The notes under the pieces were generated by a model. It did no database searches. It was not told the origin of the DNA and was given only the letters and a program-made list of their open reading frames with translations. This document shows positions 45,964 to 56,200 of a stretch of DNA of 64,000 bases, in pieces. Within the stretch, counting starts at the first letter, position 1, and each line of letters begins with the position of its first letter. Source of the stretch: Raffaelea ambrosiae (lineage: Eukaryota; Ascomycota; Sordariomycetes; Ophiostomatales; Ophiostomataceae); contig PCDI01000018.1 of NCBI GenBank assembly GCA_002778195.1, positions 445,283-509,282 of the forward strand, given 5' to 3'. The position numbers and the translations under genes are program-made.

Positions 45964-46740
45964 GTTGATGCGCTTTCCAACAAAAAGGTTGATCTGCAAA
46001 ACGTTGGGGATCAGATGTTGCTGAAATTTTTCAGAGCGGTGGATGTGTGCTGCCCGACTGTGGCAAGCGTGTAGGGCGTGAAATTGCGAGATACCGAATC
46101 TGGACTCGAAGTGAGGTCGGAGTGGACTCGCGAGTTCATGGACTTCTCAACGGAATTGACCGACGAGGCTGCCAAAGAGACCAAAGATTGGCTGGCAGTA
46201 CGCATCTCTTTGTCCATTGCTCTGTTTCTTTCTTTGGTGTTACCACTGGGTTGAGCTGCGTCTTGTTTGTCCATCTTGTTGCCATGCTGATTCACGATAC
46301 CTGTGTAAGGCCCGATTCGGTGACACCGTCCCAGATGGGGAAACAATCAATCCAGGCTGTCAGGACAACACACGTCCACTCGAGGGTTACTCGTCCAATT
46401 AGAGCGACCGCGCCAATAAGAAGGGAGGAGACAGAACAGTGCCCTGCAATCTGCATGGTTAGCTGTGCGTAGCCATATCAGCAACACGCAAGACATTGTT
46501 GAGCGTGCTAAGCGTCTGGATATCCAGAAGCACAAGGCATGGACAGAAGACGTTCAACGCAAGTCTGCCAACGCAAGATGGCCAAGACTGAAAACCTGGA
46601 AGCGGCAGAGGATTTGCTATTGCAAGAGCTCGAGAGCCGAGAAGCCGAAGCTGCTGTTCAGCGAACACGCCCTCATGTGCCAAGGATGTTGCAACAGTTG
46701 GCCAGCACGTTGGACGAGTTTGAAAGAAAAAAGAAAAAAG
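45964..46740 (+). pseudogene. possible degenerate gene for a charged helical protein
   Basis: Protein-like stretches appear in successive frames without a clean splice path. From about 45964 the frame reads VDALSNKKVDLQNVGDQML, meets TAG at 46072-46074, then continues in the same phase as EVRSEWTREFMDFSTEL and ELTDEAAKETKDWLA to about 46197. A second stretch from about 46470 reads NTQDIVERAKRLDIQKHKAW, and near 46580 shifts frame into TENLEAAEDLLLQELESREA and RPHVPRMLQQLASTLDEFE. An in-frame stop plus a frameshift suggest a relic, though assembly errors or an unusual multi-exon gene could look the same. I do not recognise the family. Confidence 0.35.
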
Positions 46741-47161
46741 TAAAAAAATCTAAAAGTAAAAAAGTAAAAAAAAAAGTAAAAAAAAGTAAAAAAAAACTCC
46801 TGACAGAGAATGAACCGTGGAGTGGCTCAATTTTGCGTGCTTGGTTTGGAGGGAAATGGTTCTGTTCCCACATCTGTTCTCCCATCTGTACGGTCGGAAC
46901 GGTGGACATGGATCAGACAGCAACCGAAAAAGGAGGAGAGTAGCTGTATTGCGACGGCAAAGGGATGCTCTAAAGGACGGGGCGTGGAAAGTTCTGCTCT
47001 ATGAATGTGAGATGGGGGAAAACATTGCTTGCAATCGTTGCCGGTGGTGGCGAGACTCATCCAAAGGAAAAAAAAAAAAAAGATAAAAAAAGAGCAAAAT
47101 ATAAACATGCATAGCCACCGATCAAGGCCGGTCCTGTTTTGAATCTGCTGCTTCCCGTCGA
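46741..47161. other. A-rich intergenic DNA
   Basis: Begins with an A/T tract of repeated GTAAAAAA units (46737-46797), followed by sequence with no recognisable gene up to the stop of NPT1. Confidence 0.5.
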
Positions 47162-48843
47162 TTACACCTTCTCTGGCTTGTCGCCCTCCTTGCCCCAACG
47201 GCGGGTCTCGTCGCCGTCCTCCCAGTCCTTCTCGACGTAGCCGAGCTCGCGCTTGACCCTCTCGACCGTGGCTTTGTCGCCTGTATTCTTTCCAGCATTG
47301 TCACTGGAGAGGTAGCGAGTTAGTGAGTGGGGTCAAAGGAACGGAAAGAAAAGAAGGAAAGGAAGAGGAAAAAAAGAAAAAACAAGAAAAAAAAGAGAGA
47401 AAAACAACAAGAAGAAAACAAGAAAAAACAAGAAAAAAACAAAACAACAACATCGTACCTGATCTTCACGGCTGGCCGGCCGTTGGCCGAGCTCAGCTTG
47501 ATGACAATGTTCAGCGGCACCGACTTCTTGCCCGTCTGGAGATTGACAAAGTCGTTGGTCAGGTAGGTGCCGACACCAAAGGTGGGCTGGAAGCCGGCCG
47601 CCTCGGACACCTTTTTGTACGCGAGCGACCGCTCTAGGTTGAGCGAGTCGGAAAACACAATGACCTTCTTGTCGGTGATGCCCTGCTTGTCGTAGAACGT
47701 GCGCATCAGCTTGACGTACTCGGTCGGGTCGCCCGAGTCCTGGCGCACGCCCGTAAAGATCTCGGCATACGTCTTGGTGTGGGGGGGCTTCGCGCGATCG
47801 TGCGCCGCCGCCGCATCGGTCACGGCCGTGAAGGCGTCCGCCGGCGTCGTCGCCAGGTGGTGCTGGTGCGCGTGGTGGTCTTCGACAGCGCCACCGCCAT
47901 TCGTGTTGTTCGGATGCCGCACAGGCCGGCCAAAGACGCGCAGGAACTCGGGGGTGCCAAAGGTGTCGGTCAGGGCAATGCCGAGGACGCCCTCGCCGAA
48001 GCAGCCGACCCACCGCGCCAGGGCCTCCTCGGTGGCGTCGGCGTACTGGCCGGTCAGGGCGGCGACGCCCATGAACCACTCGTGGGCGACGGTGCCGACG
48101 GGCGGGATGCCGAAGCGCATGGCCAGGTGGACGTTGCTGGTGCCGGACAGGGTGCCCGGGTGGCCGGCGGCGGCGGCTTCCTTGCTGGCCTGGACGAGCC
48201 CGCGGAAGACGAGGGCCTGGGTGTGGTAGTCGCGGCGGCGGCGGGTGCCAAACTCGGACAGGACGCAGCCGGCCTCGAGGAAGCGCAGGCCCTTGTCGCG
48301 GGCCTGCTCCTGCTGGCCGTCGTAGGTCCACGCCGTGTCCATGAACTTGAAGTAGGCCTCCGAGGTCAGGGCCAGCACGGGGATCTCGTACAGGATGGTG
48401 TCGACCCACGAGCCCTGGATGACAATGTCAATGTCGCCCAGCTGTTGTTGTTGTTGCTGTTGTTGTTGTTCTTGCTGTTGCTGTTGTTGTTCTTCTGCCT
48501 CGCCGTCAGGCAGAAACGTAATCGTGACCTGCTCGCGCGGGTTGAGGCGGAAGTCCTTGAGGAACGACAGGTACTCTTCGCTCAGGTAGGGGCAGTGGGT
48601 GCGCAGAAAGTCCAGCTCCTCGGGCAGCAGCGAGATGTTGCCGAGCTTGTTGACCTGCTCGCGGAGCCACTGGTAGGCGGCGCGGGAGAGCTTCTTCTCG
48701 GGGGTGCGGTTGGTGAACGAGTACGACACGGGGATGTCCTTGTAGTACTTGAGCACGGCGCATTGCATCGTCAGCTTGTACAGGTCGGTGTCGAGGAAGG
48801 AGATGACGCCCTCCGGGTAGGGCGACGAGCTGTTGAAATCCAT
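47162..48843 (-). CDS. NPT1: nicotinate phosphoribosyltransferase
   Basis: Exons 47459-48843 and 47162-47303 give 508 aa. The enzyme converts nicotinate and PRPP to nicotinate mononucleotide with ATP, the entry step of NAD+ salvage. Diagnostic parts: FLDTDLYKLTMQ near residue 16, WVDTILYEIPVLALTSE, FGTRRRRDYH, GTSNVHLA, VAHEWFMG with the predicted phospho-histidine His254, GVRQDSGDP and FSDSLNLE. The second exon supplies the usual C terminus (SDNAGKNTGD ... GKEGDKPEKV) that the unspliced frame lacks; the intron (47304-47458) is pyrimidine-rich on the coding strand. Oddities: a poly-Gln insert of about 17 residues near 115-134 and a His/Ala-rich insert between the GRPV and KTYAEIF segments. 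Confidence 0.95.
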
Positions 48844-50391
48844 GGTGACTGGGAGCGTATGGTTGAGTGCGTTGGAATGAATGGGGTTTTGGAAAGAGGT
48901 GGAAAGAGAAGGAAAGAAATTGGAAAGAGACTGTGAGAGAGGAACAAAGTCGAGGATGGGCTGGACACAAAGACGAACAGACGAGGAGACGAAGCGAGGC
49001 GAAGTGAAACGAAACGCGCAAGAGGGCGAGCGAGGAAAACGAGAACAAAAGAGGAGCAGAAGAGTGTTCGCCTTGCTCGAGGAGACTCGTATGCGGCCTC
49101 AGCCTTGTATGCCCCGCTTCACGAGGCCGTTGTGGAAGAACGGGGGTTGAGAAACGACTGGCCCAGCAGCAACCAAACAAAGAGGACAAATACCCAGTCC
49201 GGCCACACACTATTTGGCGTGTGTAGGATTTGGCCACAAAGTGTGTTTTCTTTGGCTGCTCGTTGGGAGAGTGGAGAGACGAAGCTGCACAGGCAGAGAA
49301 TGAGCGCAAAGAAAAGGCAAAAAAGCCCGGTGCCACGTCAGCCCGAGTAAGAGAGAGAGAGAGAAACAAATGGGCGCAGCACAAAAAGGGGAGGGGGGGG
49401 GGGGTGGCCGAAAAACGATGAGGCTCAGGATATGAGGCTCTCAGAGGAAACAAAAAGGTGGGGTTGTTGTTTTGGCCGGTTGGAAAGAGCCTCTCGGGTG
49501 GAAACCAAACAGGAAAAAAAAAAAGCCACTCTCAAAAGTGCTTGTTTTTGTCCTTCTCGGAAAAGGCCAGGGAGCCGTATATACGTCAAAAGCAGGCAAA
49601 ACAGTTGGCGTCAGGTGTGTTGTTCGAGAATGGCCCTTCGTCGTCTGCGAGTCCGGGACGAGGGAAACGGCCGCGTCAGTGACAAATGCGAGCAAAAAGG
49701 CCGCCGATGACGCACACCCACCTGGGCTGAAAAATGGGGCCTGTCTCTTTCTTTTCCCTCTATGGATTGATCTGTTTCTTTGAAAAAATAAACCGAAAAA
49801 ACCGAAAAAACTCAACTGTTAGTCTCTGGTCACGTGCACCCGGCTTGCTCGTTTACGAGTAGTTCCTGTCTAGGCAGCTGAAGCTGTCAAGACGCCAAGC
49901 CGTTCTTGTGAGCGGATGCAACAGGGTTGACGCAGCTAGGACAAACGGGCTGCACATGACTAGAAAGAACTGGAAAGAGGAAAAATAAGGGGCCATGGGA
50001 ATGAGGAGACAGAGTCGGACCAGGCACTCTTGCTGGTCCAAGTGCGCCCTATTCCTTGGGTCACATGACTTACGGTTGGTTCTCCGCACTTCAACTAATC
50101 CAAAGTTTGGGACGATTTACATGTTTTGCTGGCTCTTCGTTCCAACGGTGTGTTTGCGTCGGCAGGTTCTTTTTTCTCGAGAACAAGAGAGAACAGGAGC
50201 TGCTCCTCCTCGGAGCTTCGCGAGATTGAGTGTCCAAGAGTAACATCGTATTGGCTGTATTTGGCATGCAGATAGACTGCGGATATAAAGTAGACTCAGT
50301 CTGCGTCTTTGTTAGAGCAGGACAGTTCGAACGAGCTGCCCGTCTGATTTCCCTTCCCCCCCTATCTTCGACCCCTTGTCCACCTCCACTC
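48844..50391. other. intergenic: NPT1 promoter and FAB1 3' flank
   Basis: About 1.5 kb between two minus-strand genes. The first 200 bases upstream of the NPT1 start (48846-49060) are purine-rich on the plus strand, hence CT-rich on the NPT1 strand, a likely leader. A G-run lies at about 49390-49403. No further gene seen. Confidence 0.5.
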
Positions 50392-53222
50392 CTACACGTC
50401 GGCCTCAAATCGGGCTCGAGGAGCCAGTGCCGGGTGTGTGTACGGCATGTTGCCAAAGAGATGCCAGCAGTTGGGTGCTTGGAGGATGTATCTGTGCGAT
50501 GTTAGTACGTGATCTTTAGTTTCTCCTCTCCTCTCTTCTCCTCTCCTCTCTTCTCCTCTCCTCTCNNNNNNNNNNNNNNNNNNNNNNNNNNNNNNNNNNN
50601 NNNNNNNNNNNNNNNNNNNNNNNNNNNNNNNNNNNNNNNNNNNNNNNNNNTCTCCTCTCCTCTCTTCTCCTCTCCTCTCTTCTCCTCTCCTTCTCTTCTC
50701 TTCTTACCTTTCCATGGCCTCCCGGAACCGCGACTTGTATTCTTTGGGAGACGTCACCGTCGGCCGGTTCCGTCCACCGCCCGCAAAGCCGCGGTCCTTG
50801 ATCCAGCTCTCCAGCTTCTTGTCCCACGTGTACGTCCGGATGCAGTCGATGATCCCCACCACCAGCTCCTTGCGCGACTCGTCCACCGCCACCATGAGCG
50901 AGTAGTCCATCACGTTCTGCCGCGCCAGGAACAGCGTGTCGTTCCACACCGACGCCCGCAGCAGCTTCTTGGCGTGCTCCCGCGCAAACAGCGGCGACTC
51001 GTAAATGTACTCCACCATGTTCTCGTCCAGCAGCACCTCGTTCTGCTCGCCCGTCGACTGGATCTTGCGGTTGCGCATCGACCCCTTGAGGTCGAACTTG
51101 CGCGTCTCCTGCCGGTCGTAGAACAGGTTCTCCATGATCAGCAGGTCCAGCTTGATCTCCGTCCCCGTCGCCGCGTTCTTCACAATCACCTGGAAGAACC
51201 CCAGCATCTTGGCAATCACCGACGGCAGGTCGTGGAACAGCGCCTCCGCCATGATGCTAAAGTACGACGGCGCGAACCGCAGGAACGCCGCCGTCTCCAC
51301 CGGCGACAGCGCCTTCATCACAAACCGGTCGTCCAGCGTCTTGAGAAACACCGACTTGGTCTTGCCGCCCTTGGAGTCCCACTTCAGACACCGCGACAGC
51401 GACTCGATGATCCGGTCCGCCACGCCGCACTTGCGCCGCAGCGCGTCAAACTGCTCCGCGTAGAAAATCTTGCACATCATCCGCGCCGACCCTTCCGTGA
51501 ACTGGTACTTGAGATGCGTCCCCGTCGGCCGCAGCAGGCTCTTTTCCACCTCCTCTTCCTCCGACCGCGCGTCCAGCGACTCCGGCGACCGCGGCCGCAG
51601 CGCTTCCTCGTCGTTCTCCGCTTCGCCCACTTGCCGCGCGTCAAAGTCCTCCATGCCGTTGTCCTCATCGCTGGCAACATCGTCCATCATGCCGTCGTCG
51701 TTGATGTTGTTAGCAGCAGCAGCAGCAGCAGCCCTGTTGCCATCGTTGCCGAAGCCGTTGCTGTCCCTCCCACTGCCGTTGCCACCACCAGTCTCCATGC
51801 TCCTATCCATACCCCTGTCCAGGCTGGTCTTCTCGGCGGCCTCATCCACACCGCCGTCTTTCTCGTCATCGGCCTCCAAATTGCCCGTCCGGGTGTCGTT
51901 GTCGTCGTCGTCGTCGTCGTCGTCATCTTCGTCATCGTCATCGTCGCCGACAGCCTCTCCTCGTTCGGTTGCCTCCCTGTGCGCGTCTCTTGCCTTCTTC
52001 TCCCGCCGCGAGGCGCGTCGTCCCTGTCGACGGATGTCGCGCAGCTTGGCAATGTAGTCTTCCGAGCTCAGCGCAAAGGCAATGAGCGAGCTCGGCTCGT
52101 CCTCCCTCACAATCACGTCCGAGTCGATAAAGATGTGGTCCGTGGGGTTGATCGGATAGTCCAGCTGCGGCCATCCGCTCGACGACCGCTCGGCCCAGAA
52201 GTTGCTCAGCATCTTCATCAGATTCGACTTCTTGTCTTTTTGCAGCTCGGTGGGAACGGTGCCGCTCGGTTCCAGGTGCTCCGCAATTGTTTCCACGTCC
52301 GGCAGGATGTCTTCCAGCGACTGGTCGGCATCGCTGCCGGCCTCGTCGTCCGACGCCGCGGCGCTCTCGTGCTTGTGGTCCACGTCCGTCTCGGCTTCGG
52401 TGGCCGTCTCGGCGGACTCTTCCGTCGACTGCTGAGATGGAGGCTCGGCAGGCGAAAGCGGTCCACCTTCCTTGTCGGCGGCTGCTGGTTCTGCCTCGGG
52501 AACGGCTTCCGCCGGCTTTTCAGCGTCCGTGCCGGCACCAGCCCCGGCCTCTGCTGCTGCTGGCACGGCCTCGGACGCTGTGGCAGGTGCCGCCTTGCCC
52601 GCAACGCCTGCGGGGTTGGCCGCCGTGGCATTGGCGTGAGCGCTCGTCGATAGCTGCTCATCAAAGATGGGCCCTGGCTCCTGCACCGCTTGGTCCACGT
52701 CGTCGTACACCTCCACAATCGCCCGCGCCGACGACTTGGGGAAGTACGCCCGCGGATGGTGCATCTTGGCTGCACGCTGCCGGCGCTCGCGGTTGCGCTC
52801 CTTTTCGAACTCCCGGCTCAGCTGTTCAAAGTGGCGGGCCAGGCTCGTAACCTTGGACTCCTTCTTCTTATGAACAAACCGAGGGATCCCAGACGGCCCA
52901 GGCTTCCTGTGCGTCTTGAGCGCCGACAGGCCGATGCGGTCAGAGAACTTCTTCTCCAGCTTGGGCGGCTGCGAGGCCTCGCTGGACGTCTTGTGCAGCT
53001 CGGTCGAGCCACTCAGGGTCATCTCTGCCGGCGGCGTCTTGACCTCCTTGGCCAGGGTCTGCTTGCCCGATCCGGACAGCGTCCGAGGCACCGGCAGCAC
53101 GGGCTGCGTGGCGGACCGCACGATGGGCGGGGACACGTTGTGCCCTGATTTGCGGGCGGTGCCCCCACGCTGCTCCGCGCGTTGCTGCGTCTGCGCATCC
53201 GCGCCGCCGGCACTGCTGCTGC

Positions 53223-53266
<44 letters not shown>

Positions 53267-56200
53267 AGTGTCTGGGCGGCGGCCTGGTTGACCTCTGCGG
53301 AGTGTGCCTGAAACTCGCGCCGCAGCTGCTCAACCTTTTCGGACAGTGTCTGCTGGGTAGAAGCTGATGCGCCGGCTCGGACAGGCCTTGTCGGGCTCGT
53401 GGTTGCTCCCGAGCCAACGGGCACGGGCAGCATCGAAGGAGCTGGAGGCGTTGGAGAAACGATCGGACGCGCGGGAGCTGCTGCGGGAGCTGCTGCGGGC
53501 TGCGCGACAGCAGGATCCGCCTCAGCCTTGGTTTTGGCTGGAGGCTCGGTCGTGGCCGCGCCCCCCGACGCTGGCGATGTGTCCGTCGACGGAGGGGCGG
53601 TTGTCGTCGCGGCACTCTCTTTGCCACCAGACGCGACCGTCTGGTCCTGGGTGGTCGCGGTGGTCGCGGTGGTCGCGGTGGTGGTGGTCTCGATGGTCGC
53701 GGTGGTCTCGGTGCCAACCTCTGCTTGCCCAGCAGGCGCTGAATCCGCCTCGGCGGTCGGTGTGGCCACCGCTGTGGCCGCCGCCGTGTCCGGCTGCTCG
53801 CTCTCGTTCGGCTGCGAAGGAGGCAGCGACTGTTTTTCGTCCATGTCCGTGACGGAGCTCTGTGTGGTGGTGGTGGTGGTGGGCACCGTGGACGGAGGTG
53901 TCTTGACGTCGGACTCGGACAGGACGGACGTGCTGTCGTTGGTGGTGGCGCTGGGCGGCGGGGGGATGGTCGACGAGGATGCCGTGGACGACTCTTTGGA
54001 CTCGGTATCGGTGAACATCTTGCGCAGCTGGATGACGGTCAGCTGGCGGACGTCCTTGTCCGAGAGGAAGTCGGCCTCGAACTTGGCAAAGGCGGCATCC
54101 CACTCGGCGATCTTCTCGACCATGCTGCGGATGGCGGCGTTGAGCGGGATGATCTCGTAGTGCTTGGACTGCATGTAGGCCTGCTGCAGCTGGCGGACGA
54201 GCTGGCCGTGCTCCTCGTGGGCCTTCTTGGCCAGGCGGTCGACCTCGGCCTTGCAGCTCTCGGCCTTGTCCGGCAGCACGCTGTCGATGCGGATGCTCTT
54301 GATGCGGTTCTTGACCGACGTGATGAAGCGGTTCCAGCGGTCCTGCATGCGGCAGCAGATCTCGTTCTTGAGCTTCAGGTCGTGGTCCACCTTCCACGTC
54401 AGCCGCGCCCGCGGCACCACAATCTCCAGCAGGTCGATCGGGTCGTAGTGGATGCGCACCGACGCGCCGCGGAAGTGGAAGTAGCGGATGTGCTGCGTCT
54501 GGCAGTCGTGCGTGCAGCCCGTGTCCTCGGACAGCCGCAGGCCCTGCGCCCAGAACAGCAGCTCCAGGTACTTGCCAAACGAGTACTTCCACGCGCTCGC
54601 CGACAGCCGCTTCACCGTCAGGTCCCGCTTGCAGATCTTGCAGTAGCTCCACAGGAAGATCGTGTCCTCGTCGTCCTCGTCGTCCTCGTAGCCGCCCGCA
54701 GCGGCCCCCTCGTACGGCGGCTCCGGCATGGACGGCAGCTTCGCTTCCGGCTCCACAAAGATGGTCACGCGCGCCTCGCCGTGCACGTACGTCCGGTGGT
54801 GCTGCCACATCGGCTGGTCGCAGCCGTTGGAGTTGCACCGGTCCTCGGCCGAGTCGCACAGGTCCTGCACGTACTGGCCGAGCGTGCAGTCGGCGTCCAT
54901 GGGCCCCGCCGGGTCCGGCAGCTCGTTGTAGTAGGCGATGCCGATCAGGCCCGGCTCCAGACACGGGATCTTGGTCTCGGTGCACGTGACCGAGTACAGG
55001 ACCACAATGTTCTGGTGCGAGTACGGGTCGAAGAGGTCGAGGTTGCCCTGGATGTAGTTCTCCCACTGCCGCATGTGTGTCTGGTAGGCGTAGAGCGCCT
55101 TGTCGTACTCGGCGTCGTGGACGGCGTGGAGCACTTCCATGACCTGCCGCGGCGCCTTTTGGCCGATCTCGTGCACCATTTCCGGGTTGATCAGCTGGAA
55201 CTGCTGCTGCTGCGGCATCTTGTCGCCGCTCTCGTCCCGCTCCTCCTCGTTGATGTCCTGGTCGCGGAGGCGCTTCAGGTACAGGAGCCGCGTTTCCTGC
55301 TCGCGCGCTTTCATGAGCAGGTAGGGCTGCGTGAACCGCACAAACGGCGAGGACGACAGGATCTTGGTCTTGTACTTCTCCACCATGTCGCTGTAGAAGG
55401 TCGGCGCGGGCACGTCTTCGGGCATCTGCCGCTCGGACGGCGCTCCGGCGCGGCGCTGCTCGTCGTGCAGGGACAGGATGCTGGGCGTCGACGGCTGCAG
55501 GGACGGCTGCGACGCCTCCAAAGCAGGCTCTCCTCCTCCTCCTCCTGCTCCTCCTGCCCCTCCTGTTCCTCCTGCTCCTCCTCCCCCTGGCCGGGGCTCG
55601 CCCAGGGGCCCGACCTTGGCGCTGCTTTCGTCGGAGTGGGCCGTCTGCAGGCTCACCGTGTCCGGCGCAAGAACGGCGGATGCCGCCGGGCTCCGATCGG
55701 CGGCCGAGCCGTCGACGGCCTGCAGGCTTCCTGCAGCCGGGTGCTTCATCGTGGACAGCGTGTGGTGCAGGTAGTCCGCCTCCGAGGGCACCCGGACGCA
55801 GCCGTCGCCCAACAGGCACGACTCGAGCTTCAGGCTGTAGACGACGTACACCATGAACTCGGTGATGCGCTTGACGCGCCGGAGAAGCTCCGTGGACGTG
55901 CCGCGCAGCGCAATGGTGCTGCCGAGGTACTTTTCGCAGCCGGACAGGTAGATGTACGTCTTCTTGCGGCCCGGGATGTCGTTGTTGACAAACGTCTTGA
56001 CCTCGAACTCCACACAGCGCCCGACGGCAATGGGCAGCGACAGCATGTCCATGGAGGAGATGATGGGCGTGCCCACAAACCGCGAGACGGCCCCGATGAC
56101 CGACGCCTTGACGTTGTAGGCCACGGCGATGCCGGCCTCGGCCAGTGCCTGCAGCGCCAGGCCGGCGACGTTCCGCTCCGCCAGGACCACCTCGGGCTGG

